A stretch of 48,340 bases of DNA, from contig JAFXYJ010000098.1 of assembly GCA_017541825.1 (NCBI GenBank), forward strand, positions 1-48,340, in the 5' to 3' direction. A program made the position numbers and the translations under genes. Source of the stretch: Oscillospiraceae bacterium (GTDB taxonomy: Bacteria; Bacillota; Clostridia; Oscillospirales; Oscillospiraceae). Each line of letters starts with the position of its first letter. The stretch's first letter is position 1. The notes beneath the pieces are model-generated. The model was not told where the DNA came from. It saw only the letters and a list, made by a program, of their open reading frames with translations, and searched no databases. Shown here one piece after another: positions 1-7,615 of this stretch.

Positions 1-300
1 GGCCATTTGGAAAGCGTGCGGGAGGTGCTCCGCGCCAGCCTGCCGGATGCGGTTGAGAAGATCTCCTGGTCGATGCCGACCTGGTGGAAAGGCCATAACA
101 TCATCCACTTTGCCGCCGCGAAGAAGCACATCGGGCTGTATCCCGGCCCGGAAGCGGTGACGTTTTTTGCGGAAAAGCTGGATCAGGCGGGCTGCAAATA
201 CAGCAAGGGGTCCATTCAGATCCCGTATTCCGATGATCTTCCGCTGGATCTGATCGCAGAGATCGCGGACTGGTATCGGAAGACCGGAAACCATGCGTGA
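1..300 (+). CDS. DUF1801 / YdhG-like protein, 5'-truncated by window edge
   Basis: The reading frame is open from base 1 (GGC CAT TTG GAA...), so the gene begins outside the window; the TTG at 7 is probably an internal Leu rather than the start. The visible ~98 residues have the DUF1801 pattern: a charged helix, then an ISWSMPTWW segment, a hydrophobic HIGLYPGPEAV strand, and a C-terminal KGSIQIPYSDDLP followed by a short helix. Members are about 110-140 aa, with a frataxin-like fold and a proposed iron-chaperone role (Bacillus Fra/YdhG). It sits 11 bp ahead of a DUF2200 gene on the same strand, so the two are probably co-transcribed. The family call is fairly safe; the biochemical role in this organism is inference. 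Confidence 0.8.
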   Translation, partial: GHLESVREVLRASLPDAVEKISWSMPTWWKGHNIIHFAAAKKHIGLYPGPEAVTFFAEKLDQAGCKYSKGSIQIPYSDDLPLDLIAEIADWYRKTGNHA

Positions 301-311
301 GGTGACGAACG

Positions 312-647
312 ATGCCCAGACAATCCGTTTTTGATATGAAGGTCTCAAAAGTATATCCGCTGCTGGTAGCTAAGGCGGAGAAGAAAGGCAGAACCAAGGC
401 AGAGGTTGATGAAGTCACCTCGTGGCTGACCGGATATGATATGGAGTCTGCCAACCTGGATGTATCCTATGCGGAGTTCTTCAATAATGCGCCGGCATAC
501 AACCCGAGGGCGGAGCTGATCACAGGGAAAATTTGCGGAATCCAGGTAGAAACCATCGAGGACCCGCTGATGAAGAAGATCCGGCAGTTGGACAAGCTGG
601 TGGACGAACTTGCAAAGGGAAAACCGATGGAAAAGGTTCTGCGCTGA
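312..647 (+). CDS. DUF2200 family protein
   Basis: This 111-aa protein is full length for DUF2200. It shows the family blocks in order: an N-terminal VFDMKVSKVYPLLVAKAEKK, then GRTKAEVDEVTSWLTGYD, an acidic/aromatic centre around residues 50-65, PLMKKIRQLDKLVDELAKGK, and a short basic end. No membrane segment or signal peptide is seen. DUF2200 has no established function to my knowledge; it is common as a stand-alone cytosolic gene in Firmicutes and Bacteroidetes. The ATG follows 11 bp after the preceding stop, with GAGGTGACGA upstream as a weak ribosome binding site. Its base composition is visibly more A/T-rich than most of the window. Confidence 0.85.
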   Translation: MPRQSVFDMKVSKVYPLLVAKAEKKGRTKAEVDEVTSWLTGYDMESANLDVSYAEFFNNAPAYNPRAELITGKICGIQVETIEDPLMKKIRQLDKLVDELAKGKPMEKVLR

Positions 648-661
648 CAGGGGCTGAAAGA

Positions 662-772
662 ATGCGTAAAGCCATCATCATTCTGATCGTCATTGGAGTC
701 TTGCTTGTAATCGTCCTCCATCTCTGCCCTGATTTTGAAGCATGGCTGCATCAAGTGACAGGCTGGTACTAA
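662..772 (+). CDS. possible 36-aa single-pass membrane peptide
   Basis: An ATG at 662 opens a 36-codon frame: a basic start (MRK), a strongly hydrophobic stretch over residues 4-20 (Ile/Val/Leu only, ending before HLCPDF), then a short polar/aromatic tail. A purine-rich GGGGCTGAAAG precedes the ATG, and the start lies 14 bp after the DUF2200 stop, consistent with co-transcription. I recognise no family. It could be a real small membrane protein or a chance hydrophobic frame; a hairpin at 804-830 just downstream would suit the end of this transcript. Confidence 0.4.
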   Translation: MRKAIIILIVIGVLLVIVLHLCPDFEAWLHQVTGWY

Positions 773-803
773 AAGGCCTTGATTGATCTGCCTTCTCAAC
801 CGT

Positions 804-830
804 AAGGGCGGGACGTGTAATCCCACCCTT
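804..830 (+). terminator. hairpin, weak terminator candidate
   Basis: AAGGGCGGGA (804-813) can pair with TCCCACCCTT (821-830), with one internal mismatch and a 7-nt loop, followed by only a short T run (TTTAG). It lies 32 bp after the last plus-strand frame. Confidence 0.35.
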
Positions 831-940
831 TAGTGCGGGCGAGTATCTGACAAAACAAATCGTTCGGTCAGCTGACTTCCCACCGTCATTTCAAATGTGG
901 GCAAACAAGGGTAGGAATTGAACTCCGCTCCTTCCCTTCA

Positions 941-977
941 AGCAAGGATACAAACAGTACTTGTACCCTTGCTTTTT
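941..977 (+). terminator. intrinsic terminator of the plus-strand DUF genes
   Basis: AGCAAGGATACAA (941-953) pairs with TTGTACCCTTGCT (961-973) over 13 positions with one mismatch and a 7-nt loop, followed directly by a T tract (five Ts at 973-977). This is the best Rho-independent terminator for transcription coming from 1-772. Confidence 0.6.
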
Positions 978-1032
978 CTGTTCCTTCAAGGGTGAGGATT
1001 GAATCCGTATCCTTGCGTCCTCTATATGGAGA

Positions 1033-1059
1033 AAGGGCGTGCACAGAACGCACGCCCTT
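1033..1059 (-). terminator. hairpin downstream of the DUF6061-like gene
   Basis: A perfect 10-bp stem, AAGGGCGTGC (1033-1042) with GCACGCCCTT (1050-1059), has a 7-nt loop. It lies beyond the stop of the minus-strand gene ending at 1101. The T-richness after the stem on the minus strand is modest (TTTCTCC). Confidence 0.5.
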
Positions 1060-1062
1060 AAG

Positions 1063-1085
1063 GGAGGTGGTGTTTTGCCACCTCC
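1063..1085 (-). terminator. second hairpin in tandem
   Basis: An 8-bp perfect stem, GGAGGTGG (1063-1070) with CCACCTCC (1078-1085), has a 7-nt loop. It is 15 bp after the stop of the minus-strand gene and directly before the hairpin at 1033-1059 in that direction. No strong T tract follows, so the two hairpins may act together. Confidence 0.4.
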
Positions 1086-1100
1086 TTGCAATGTACCTGT

Positions 1101-1337
1101 TTATTGTCCCTGCCTGACCGTATCCAGATACGCCTTCACATCACCGTTCAGCACCAGCTCTGCGTAAGCATCGGGATCATTGTAGATCAGGTAGTCCAGC
1201 TCCCTGCGGTCAAGCCAGGTCTCCACGAATTCCCGTTCCACGGCGAGCGTATCGATGGCAATGATCGTCCCGTCAGCCTGCTTCAACTCGACACAGCAGG
1301 TGTCCATGTTGTAAGCCCATTCTTCGTACTTTTTCAT
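1101..1337 (-). CDS. small protein, DUF6061-like
   Basis: This is a 78-aa protein when started at the ATG at 1337 (MKKYEEWAYNMDTCC...). That start is preceded by AAGGGGGA at 7-nt spacing; an upstream in-frame Met at 1361 lacks such a site. Features are an N-terminal MDTCCVELKQADG strand pair, an AIDTLAVE segment, and a C-terminal RRELDYLIYNDPDAYAELVLNG block. From memory this resembles the clostridial DUF6061 family, which has no known function. No membrane segment is seen. It is 13 bp downstream of the SASP gene on the same strand and may be co-expressed with it late in sporulation, which is inference. Confidence 0.7.
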   Translation of the reverse strand: MKKYEEWAYNMDTCCVELKQADGTIIAIDTLAVEREFVETWLDRRELDYLIYNDPDAYAELVLNGDVKAYLDTVRQGQ

Positions 1338-1350
1338 GTAAGTATCCCCC

Positions 1351-1620
1351 TTAAATCGCAATCCCGGCTATGTATCTGACCGTCTGCTTATGTCCGTCCA
1401 CGATCCGATTTTCACGCTCAAAAGAAGCCTTTTTCGTGAGTCGTACGGTTAACACGTTCTTCACCATCTGGCCGCCGATGCTGCCGGCCTGACGGGAAGT
1501 CAGATCGCCGTTGTAGCCCTGCTTGAGATTCACGCCGACCTCGTTGGCGGCTTCCATCTTAAAGCGATCCATGGCCTCGCGGGCCTGGGGATTGACCAGC
1601 TGATTGCTGTTGGTGGACAT
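1351..1620 (-). CDS. alpha/beta-type small acid-soluble spore protein
   Basis: The start is the ATG at 1620 (MSTNSNQLVNPQAREAMDRF...), with AAGGAGA about 9 nt upstream. The protein has the SASP alpha/beta hallmarks: an N-terminal NPQAREAMDRFKMEAANEVGV helix, then GYNGDLTSRQAGSIGGQMVK. These proteins coat and protect DNA in the dormant spore and are normally made under sigma-G in the forespore. It is 89 aa, longer than the usual 60-75. After GGQMVKNVL the sequence leaves the family pattern and runs on for ~32 residues, many of them basic, instead of the normal short amphipathic end. I checked the other frames and found no better ending, so this looks like an extension rather than a recent frameshift. 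I could not identify a convincing sigma-G promoter. Confidence 0.85.
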   Translation of the reverse strand: MSTNSNQLVNPQAREAMDRFKMEAANEVGVNLKQGYNGDLTSRQAGSIGGQMVKNVLTVRLTKKASFERENRIVDGHKQTVRYIAGIAI

Positions 1621-1663
1621 CCGATTGCATCTCCTTTTCTTTGGATTGAACACCGCTCACATC

Positions 1664-1701
1664 GTTCCGGGGCTGTGTTCGAGCATAGCTTTGCCCGGAA
1701 C
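1664..1701 (-). other. hairpin in the SASP leader
   Basis: GTTCCGGG (1664-1671) and CCCGGAAC (1694-1701) form a perfect 8-bp stem around a 22-nt loop, in the 137-bp gap between the GT39 stop and the SASP start. Neither strand has a T tract after it, so it is not an ordinary terminator; it could be a leader structure. Confidence 0.35.
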
Positions 1702-1757
1702 CGCGGTGATATTCCGAAAAAAAGATGCAAATAATGGTCAGCTTACGGTATGACGCG

Positions 1758-3518
1758 TCAGACCGCGCCGTGGAAAAGATTTCCCGCCGGCAGCACATAT
1801 TCGATGAACCGCGCATACAGCCGCGTCATCGGCAGTCCCGAACAGGCGGGCAGCAGCAGCAGGAAATAGACCGCCGCCGCGATCAGCCAGTACCACTTCA
1901 CCTTCGGAGAGACCTCGCCGGCCTCCTCCAGATGCTGCAGCAGCAGCACGCCGCACAGCAGCGCAAACGGGATCGTCGGGAAAAAGTGGTATTGGAACAC
2001 ACAGCGCGTGACCAGCGTCCAGGGCAGATAGTTCGCGCCGACGGCAGTCAGCAGGAACGCCAGCGCCTTTTTTCGATAGAGCGCGTCATCGCGGAAACGT
2101 CCGCACGCGGCTTCGACGATCGCGCACATCGTTCCCAAGGATGCGGTCCACCACACCGCAGGGCTGCCGAAGGTGGAGATGTTGGATACCGTCGTCTCAC
2201 CGCTGCGGAAGTAAAACCAGACCGACACCGCGGTGAAGGGCCATTCATACCAGGCCGACTGGCTCGAATGGGTGGCGGTCAGATTGCTGTGATAGCTGTA
2301 CATGGATTCCTGCTGCCGTATGAGCACGTCGAGCATTTCGCGCAGGGACAGTGAAGCTGCGCCGCGCTGCGCGGCCTCGTAACGGTAAAACGGGATATAG
2401 GAGAGGAAATAGATCAGCGCGGGGATCACGAGGAAGAACACGCAGCAGAACACGATGATGTCCCAGGTCCTGTTCCAGCGTTCCCGGCGCGCCTCTCCCC
2501 TCTCCGCAGCGGCCAGCGCGCGGATCAGGTGGGCGAAGAATATGACCGCCAGGCCCGCCCCGGCGTAGAGTCCGGTCCACTTGGCGGCGGTGCCGAGGCC
2601 GAAGCTGATCCCGCAGGCCCCCAGGGGCACGAGCGCCCGCCGCAGCGGCTCATCCTCGCTGTCGGCGCGCAGGAAATCCGCCATGAACAGATACATCATC
2701 AATATGAAAAAGACCACGAACACGTCCACGGTGGCGATCCTCGTCTGGGCGTAGTGCATCGTATCCAGGGCAAAAAGCGCCGCGCCGAGGAAGGCGTAGT
2801 CCCGGCGGCGGAAAAGTCTTTTTCCCAGTGTGAACATCAGCGGCAGCATGGCCGCGCCGAAAAGGGCGGGCATCACGCGCCAGCCGAAAGGCTTCATGCC
2901 GAAGATCAGCACGCCCAGGGCGATGATCTCCTTGCCCAGAGGCGGATGGGTCCACTCGTAGACCGACATCGTGTGCAGGAATTCATAGGCGGTCCGGGCG
3001 TGGTAGATCTCGTCAAAGATCATGCCGTTGAAGCAGCCCGGTTTTTCGGGAACGGCGGAGGCCTCGTCGATCAGCGCTTCTCCTGTCCCGTCCGCAGCCG
3101 TAACGGGCAATCGACCGCCCTCCGGATCGAATACAGCCATTTCGTTGAGCGATACGCTCCCGCCTGTCCTTTCCAGACGAAGAAACCGCGTCCGAAAGTC
3201 GACGTTCTTTATCCTCCAGCTGAACATTTCGCCGTAGACCTGTTCGTACACGAAGCTCCCGCCGTCGTCGGCGGTGATGAGAAGCGTGCCCGCGGCGATG
3301 TTTCCGTTGAACCAAAGCGAGCCGACATGGCGTTCCTGTCCCAGATCGAGGACGACCGATCCTTCCGCGGGCGCTTCCCACACCGTCGTGGGAAAACGGA
3401 GAGTGCCGAGATTGATGAGCGTGAAAACCGTATAGACCAGCGTCAGCACATACATCAGCACGCGGTCTTTCCGGTCAAGGCGCCAGGAGCGCTCTCCTTC
3501 GGAGAAATACTTACGCAT
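1758..3518 (-). CDS. GT39-like protein mannosyltransferase with lectin-like insert
   Basis: This is a 586-aa polytopic membrane protein of the PMT/ArnT (GT-C) type. The start at 3518 follows GGGAGG and overlaps the upstream stop by 8 bp. Order of parts: TM1 (~20-38); an external beta-rich segment (~45-135) resembling an F5/8 type C galactose-binding domain (VVLDLGQ.RHVGSLWF..., then FLRLERTGGSVSLNEMAVFDPEG); the catalytic loop FDEIYHARTAYE with Asp169/Glu170; HPPLGK (191-196); and about ten more hydrophobic segments. Family members move a sugar from a polyprenyl-phosphate donor to Ser/Thr of exported proteins or to lipids. It is co-directional with another GT-C protein, suggesting a shared glycosylation task. 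Donor and acceptor cannot be told from sequence. Confidence 0.85.
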   Translation of the reverse strand: MRKYFSEGERSWRLDRKDRVLMYVLTLVYTVFTLINLGTLRFPTTVWEAPAEGSVVLDLGQERHVGSLWFNGNIAAGTLLITADDGGSFVYEQVYGEMFSWRIKNVDFRTRFLRLERTGGSVSLNEMAVFDPEGGRLPVTAADGTGEALIDEASAVPEKPGCFNGMIFDEIYHARTAYEFLHTMSVYEWTHPPLGKEIIALGVLIFGMKPFGWRVMPALFGAAMLPLMFTLGKRLFRRRDYAFLGAALFALDTMHYAQTRIATVDVFVVFFILMMYLFMADFLRADSEDEPLRRALVPLGACGISFGLGTAAKWTGLYAGAGLAVIFFAHLIRALAAAERGEARRERWNRTWDIIVFCCVFFLVIPALIYFLSYIPFYRYEAAQRGAASLSLREMLDVLIRQQESMYSYHSNLTATHSSQSAWYEWPFTAVSVWFYFRSGETTVSNISTFGSPAVWWTASLGTMCAIVEAACGRFRDDALYRKKALAFLLTAVGANYLPWTLVTRCVFQYHFFPTIPFALLCGVLLLQHLEEAGEVSPKVKWYWLIAAAVYFLLLLPACSGLPMTRLYARFIEYVLPAGNLFHGAV

Positions 3519-5523
3519 CCGCCTGTCCTCCCTTCTCCGCAGTATGGAACAGGATCCTCCCGCACAGAAAGGCAAAATATCCGAAGGACACGACCTCCAG
3601 GAAGGAACAGACAGCGACGACGGTGTTGTGCTCGGGGCCGCCGCGCACCACCGAAGAGGCAGCCTCGGATATCACATACATGGCCGTCATCTCGTTGAGA
3701 AAGGTCGTCACCGACAGCAGCATGGAGCACAGCAGCCATTTGGGCTCCCGGGTGAAAACGAACGCCATCATCAGCAGGAAGATCACAGGGAAGACATAAC
3801 GTTCGTGCATGAACTGCGCGAAGGTGAAGATCATATACATGCAAAGAGAAGCGGAAAGCCAGAGGGCCCAGCCATCTTCGGCATGGGGTTTCCGACGGCC
3901 GAGCCATGGTCCGGCGGCGCGAAACTGCAGCAGCATGGCCAGCGCTACCGCCAGGATTATACTGGCAGTCCCGAAAGCCCTGCAGGATATGCCCGGCAGG
4001 AGCGGCGCGGCCGCGCTTTTCCAGTTGCCGCCGCAGAGAGCCTGGAAATTGTATGCCTCCACGCTGGCGTAGTCATAGCCGCCGGCGGCGTTGAGAAAAC
4101 GCCCGACGAACCAGAACAGGCCCTGTTCGCCCTTGAAGGGCAGGCTCAGCACGAGGATCACGCCCAGGGCCGCGGCCACCGCGGCAGCCGTTTCCAGAAG
4201 ATCCCGGCGCGATCGTATGCGCAGCAGATAAGCGCAGCAGAGCACCGGTCCGAAGATCAGCGCCTGCCATTTGACCATGACGGCCAGACCGTAGAGCGCC
4301 CCGGCGGCAGCACGGCGACCTTCCAGCAGCTCGCAGAAGGACAAAAGCAGGAACAGCGTCAGGATCGAGTCGATCTGTCCCCAGGCCCCGGAGAGCATCA
4401 CCACGGCGGGGTCAAACAGCGCAAGACAGCCCAGCAGGAGCTGCCAGCTCCCCGAAAATCCCCTTTTCCGCGCACAGCGCATCAGCAGCAGCGCCGTGCA
4501 GATATCGGCGATATAAGCCGGCAGCATATACGCGAACACCCTCGCGTGGGAGGACGCAGGCACAGCCAGCGCGTCCAGGAGCTTTGTCAGCACGCCGAGG
4601 ACGAGCATATAAGCCGGAGGATAGTCGTACCAGTCATGACCCGGCGCGGTATAGAACGATGCGGTGCCGCTGCGGGCGATATAGCTGCCCCAGCCCATCC
4701 AGCAGCCCATATCGGTGTCGTGTCCGTCCCAGGCGGAGCTCAGCAGCGAGCGCAGCATGAGGCCCGCCAGCACGGCAAGCAGAAAGTATTTCCTGCGCCT
4801 GTCCTCCGTGATATCCCGCTGACCGATCCGTTCCCGGTTCCGATATACGCCGAAGATCAGCACCACCGCGGCAGCGGCGGCGAGCACGATAAAAAGATGC
4901 AGGAAGGACCGCAGCTGTATGCGTCGGGCCTCCGTCATCTCCTCGGGACCGGACGCGTACGACCCGCCGTTCCCTCCGGTGAGCGGGACGGCCGCGGAGC
5001 CGTCGGCTGTCTTTTCCAGGCTGACATTGCGGAAGCGCACCGTTCCGCTGGACATCTCGCTGTATCCGCCCAGACGCAGCGCGGGGCGGATCTCGGTCTG
5101 TCCCTCGCCGGTGCGGAAAATGAGCTGCACGGCGGTCCAGTCCACGCTGCCGAGGATATTCTTTCCGTAGATATAGCAGCCGTCGATGCCGTAATTATCT
5201 ATGGACAGCGAAGCGCCGCGGCCCCCCATTACGTTGGACGCCGAGATCTCCGCCGAGAAAACATAGGCCGTGTTCTCTTCGACACAGACCGTCTGACAAA
5301 GCCGCAGGTCGTTTGCCCCGGAGGACGCAAGGACGACGGCTCCGTCCTCGATGGAAACGGACCAGCCGTCGCTGTTGTAGCTGACGACCGACCAGCCCTC
5401 CGGCACGTCTTCTCCGGCCAGCTCCCCGTTTTGCAGCAGTGCGTCCTCCGCCCTGACCGGAACGGTCAGCAGCAGCGCCGCGATGAGCATGGCGGCATAG
5501 ATTTTGATATATCTTTTCCGCAT
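3511..5523 (-). CDS. GT-C membrane glycosyltransferase with N-terminal carbohydrate-binding-like domain
   Basis: A 670-aa protein. Residues 1-25 look like a signal peptide (basic start, hydrophobic core, VPVRAED). Residues ~28-172 form a beta-rich extracellular module of carbohydrate-binding type (LLQNGELAGEDVPEGW, WTAVQLIFRTGEGQTEIRPALRLGG). A TM helix follows at ~207-226, then a GT-C core with the loop AWDGHDTDMGCWMGW (acidic D267/D271 candidates), HDWYDYPPAYMLVLG and many TM helices. The core resembles Gpi18/COG5542-type mannosyltransferases that use lipid-linked sugars outside the membrane. The last 8 bp overlap the GT39 gene, so the two are translationally coupled. The sugar-binding domain probably engages the acceptor, which is inference. 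Confidence 0.75.
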   Translation of the reverse strand: MRKRYIKIYAAMLIAALLLTVPVRAEDALLQNGELAGEDVPEGWSVVSYNSDGWSVSIEDGAVVLASSGANDLRLCQTVCVEENTAYVFSAEISASNVMGGRGASLSIDNYGIDGCYIYGKNILGSVDWTAVQLIFRTGEGQTEIRPALRLGGYSEMSSGTVRFRNVSLEKTADGSAAVPLTGGNGGSYASGPEEMTEARRIQLRSFLHLFIVLAAAAAVVLIFGVYRNRERIGQRDITEDRRRKYFLLAVLAGLMLRSLLSSAWDGHDTDMGCWMGWGSYIARSGTASFYTAPGHDWYDYPPAYMLVLGVLTKLLDALAVPASSHARVFAYMLPAYIADICTALLLMRCARKRGFSGSWQLLLGCLALFDPAVVMLSGAWGQIDSILTLFLLLSFCELLEGRRAAAGALYGLAVMVKWQALIFGPVLCCAYLLRIRSRRDLLETAAAVAAALGVILVLSLPFKGEQGLFWFVGRFLNAAGGYDYASVEAYNFQALCGGNWKSAAAPLLPGISCRAFGTASIILAVALAMLLQFRAAGPWLGRRKPHAEDGWALWLSASLCMYMIFTFAQFMHERYVFPVIFLLMMAFVFTREPKWLLCSMLLSVTTFLNEMTAMYVISEAASSVVRGGPEHNTVVAVCSFLEVVSFGYFAFLCGRILFHTAEKGGQADA

Positions 5524-5538
5524 CGTTTCACCTGATTG

Positions 5539-5566
5539 ATACTATTCCCGTTTTTCCGCCGTACAA
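5539..5566 (-). promoter_or_regulatory. sigma-A-like promoter for the GT-C pair
   Basis: On the minus strand, TTGTAC (5566-5561), a 16-nt spacer and TAGTAT (5544-5539) lie 16 bp before the start of the 670-aa gene. The hexamers are imperfect. Confidence 0.35.
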
Positions 5567-5588
5567 GTCTATCACAGCGGAACGGATA

Positions 5589-5616
5589 TTGCAAATCCGT
5601 CGATTTGGGCTATAAT
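5589..5616 (+). promoter_or_regulatory. sigma-A promoter for the 626-aa membrane gene
   Basis: TTGCAA (5589-5594), a 16-nt spacer and a perfect TATAAT (5611-5616) lie 28 bp before the ATG at 5645. It faces away from the minus-strand GT genes. Confidence 0.6.
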
Positions 5617-5644
5617 TGACCTATTCCACCGAAGGGGATCGAAC

Positions 5645-7525
5645 ATGCTCGGATATTTGTGGTTTTTCTTCTGGCAGGCGCTGGGAACGGCGCTGTCGCT
5701 TCGGCTGTTCCGGGACAAAAAGCGTACGGTTCAGCTGTGGCTGGGCAGCGTCCTCGGCACGGTGCTGTCCATGTGGACTCCGATCCCCTTTGCTTTTGTC
5801 TGGAATTTCAGTCTGACGGCCCACGCTGCCGCCGCGCTTGTCGGCGCGGCGACCGCCGTGGCTGTGCTGTTCCTGCGTCCCCGAAAAGCAAGTCCCGAGG
5901 CCCCCTCCTGTGTTGAAGACAGGCCGCTTCTCCGGCTGCTCGTTCCGTTTATGATCCTGTGGATCTTACTCGTTTGGAGCCACACGCTGCGGCCGGTCAG
6001 CGGCTCGATGTATACCGGCCAGGCCACCTACGGCGATATGTCCATGCATCTCGGCTTCATCACTTCCCTCGCTGTGCAGCAGGACTTTCCGCCGATGTAC
6101 AGCATCCTTCCCGGCGTTCCCATTGCCTACCCGTTTTTATGCGACAGCGTGTCATCGAGCATGCTGCTGTTGGGAACGCCGCTGCGCTGGGCGTATATGG
6201 TCCCCATGTTTTTCGCCTTCGCGCAGTTTGCCTGCGGGTTCTGGTTCCTCGCGCGGGAGATCTGCCGGGAACCGAAGGGACCGGTGCTTGCCTTTTTGCT
6301 GTTTTTCCTCAACGGCGGTCTCGGGATGATCTATTTCATCAAGGATCATTCCCTCCATGAGCTTTTCACCGGTTTTTACGTCACGCCTACCAACCTGACC
6401 GAAAAGGGCATGCGCTGGGTCAACGTGATCGCGGACATGCTGCTGCCCCAGCGGGCCACATTGTTCGGCTGGGCCGCACTGAGCGCGGCGATGTATCTGC
6501 TTTTCCTGGCCGTGTTCCGCGAGGATCACAGCGCCTGGCTCCCCGCAGGCGTCATCGGCGGGCTGCTGCCGATGATCCATACCCATTCGTTTCTTGCGCT
6601 GGGTCTCGTCGCCGCCTGCTGGATGGGCTGCTCCGCCGTCCGGGACGGCTTCTCCCGCATCTGGTTTTCCGGCTGGCTCCGGTTCGGTCTTACCGCCGTG
6701 GCGCTGGCGTTTCCCCAGCTGTGGATCTGGACTCTCCGTTCCGTCAGCGGAAATGCGCATTTCCTGCGTATCAATTTTGACTGGGTCAACGGCGGCCGGG
6801 AAAACTGGTTCTGGTTCTGGTTTAAAAACGTCGGTCCCGTATTTCTGATCACCCCGGTCGCTTTCCTTTTCGCCGACAGACAGCAGCGGCACATTTTTTC
6901 CGGCGCGATCCTGATCTTCATCATCTGCGAATTCCTCGTATTTCAGCCCAACGTGTACGATGACAACAAGCTTCTGTATGTCGGCTACGCTTTCTGCTGT
7001 TTTCTCTGTTCGGACGCTGTACTATACCGGCTCGAAAACCGGTTTTCACCGCCGGTCAGAAAAACCCTGATCGCGCTGTTTCTGTTCCTCTGCCTGAACG
7101 CTGGTGTTTTTACGCTGGGCCGGGAGGCCGTCTCCGGCATCCCGGAATACGGCTACGAGCTCTTTTCCGCCGACGAAGCCGCCGCCGCAGAGTATATCAA
7201 AACGAACACGGCGCCCGACGCGGTCTTTCTGACCGACGACAACCATGACAACGCCGTGGCTGTGCTCACCGGCCGCAATATCGTCTGCGGCAGCGCTTCC
7301 TACCTCTATTTTCACGGCGTGGACTACACCTATCAGCAGCGTATTGCCGAACAGATGCTCACCGACCCGGAGGTCTTTGAACACTATAGAGACGAAATGA
7401 AAATCGATTTCGTTTATATGGGCTATTACGAACATGCCATGGCAGGCAATATCGACGACTACCTGTCCGGGAAATATCCTTTCGTATTCAGCGCCGGGAG
7501 CATCCGGATCTATGACGTCGGCTGA
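5645..7525 (+). CDS. polytopic membrane protein, probable GT-C glycosyltransferase
   Basis: A 626-aa protein with roughly 12 hydrophobic segments. It has a first-loop acidic motif GDMSMHLGFITSLA (~125-140, in the position where GT-C enzymes keep catalytic acids), PQRATLFGW, MIHTHSFLALG and QPNVYDDNKLLYVGY. A soluble C-terminal region follows from about residue 510 (LFSADEAAAAEYIKTNTAPDAVFLTDDNHDNAVAVLTGR...), as in bacterial GT-C proteins with a periplasmic-side tail. The start is the ATG at 5645 behind AAGGGG. I cannot place it in a numbered GT family with confidence. It is divergent from the two other GT-C genes, and all three may act on one polymer or protein-glycosylation route. Confidence 0.7.
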   Translation: MLGYLWFFFWQALGTALSLRLFRDKKRTVQLWLGSVLGTVLSMWTPIPFAFVWNFSLTAHAAAALVGAATAVAVLFLRPRKASPEAPSCVEDRPLLRLLVPFMILWILLVWSHTLRPVSGSMYTGQATYGDMSMHLGFITSLAVQQDFPPMYSILPGVPIAYPFLCDSVSSSMLLLGTPLRWAYMVPMFFAFAQFACGFWFLAREICREPKGPVLAFLLFFLNGGLGMIYFIKDHSLHELFTGFYVTPTNLTEKGMRWVNVIADMLLPQRATLFGWAALSAAMYLLFLAVFREDHSAWLPAGVIGGLLPMIHTHSFLALGLVAACWMGCSAVRDGFSRIWFSGWLRFGLTAVALAFPQLWIWTLRSVSGNAHFLRINFDWVNGGRENWFWFWFKNVGPVFLITPVAFLFADRQQRHIFSGAILIFIICEFLVFQPNVYDDNKLLYVGYAFCCFLCSDAVLYRLENRFSPPVRKTLIALFLFLCLNAGVFTLGREAVSGIPEYGYELFSADEAAAAEYIKTNTAPDAVFLTDDNHDNAVAVLTGRNIVCGSASYLYFHGVDYTYQQRIAEQMLTDPEVFEHYRDEMKIDFVYMGYYEHAMAGNIDDYLSGKYPFVFSAGSIRIYDVG

Positions 7526-7549
7526 ACGTCTTTTTCGGAAAAGCACGGG

Positions 7550-7579
7550 TTGCATTCTATATGGTCATTGTGTTATAGT
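7550..7579 (+). promoter_or_regulatory. sigma-A-like promoter for the AraC gene
   Basis: TTGCAT (7550-7555), an 18-nt spacer and TATAGT (7574-7579) lie 36 bp before the AraC start and 24 bp after the preceding stop. Confidence 0.45.
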
Positions 7580-7615
7580 ATCTGCAAATAATGCTTTTAT
7601 CATCAGGGATCAGAT

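Larger units (their letters stand above)
773..1100. other. 328-bp noncoding stretch with several hairpins
   Basis: No convincing gene is seen on either strand. The stretch holds four stem-loops, listed separately, and an imperfect pair of ~22-nt direct repeats at 906-927 and 987-1007, both starting CAAGGGT and containing a GRATTGAA.TCCG core. It separates the plus-strand DUF genes from the minus-strand DUF6061-like/SASP pair, so it is a convergent intergenic region. Confidence 0.6.

Noticed and set aside
987..1016. tRNA-like T-arm (GGATTGAATCC) in the 773-1100 gap
   Set aside because: No acceptor stem, anticodon arm or CCA end could be fitted around it on either strand.
1351..1450. Simple frameshift at the SASP C-terminus
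   Set aside because: I read the two alternative frames after GGQMVK; neither gives the usual hydrophobic/Glu-rich SASP ending.
1738..1770. TGACGCGTCA palindrome near the GT39 stop as an operator
   Set aside because: It spans the stop codon of the gene and is a single 10-bp GC-rich palindrome, likely by chance at this base composition.
3544..5535. Long plus-strand open frame opposite the 670-aa glycosyltransferase
   Set aside because: It mirrors a GC-rich real gene; its product is rich in Arg, Gly, His and Gln with no domain, and the minus-strand product has a signal peptide and GT-C motifs.
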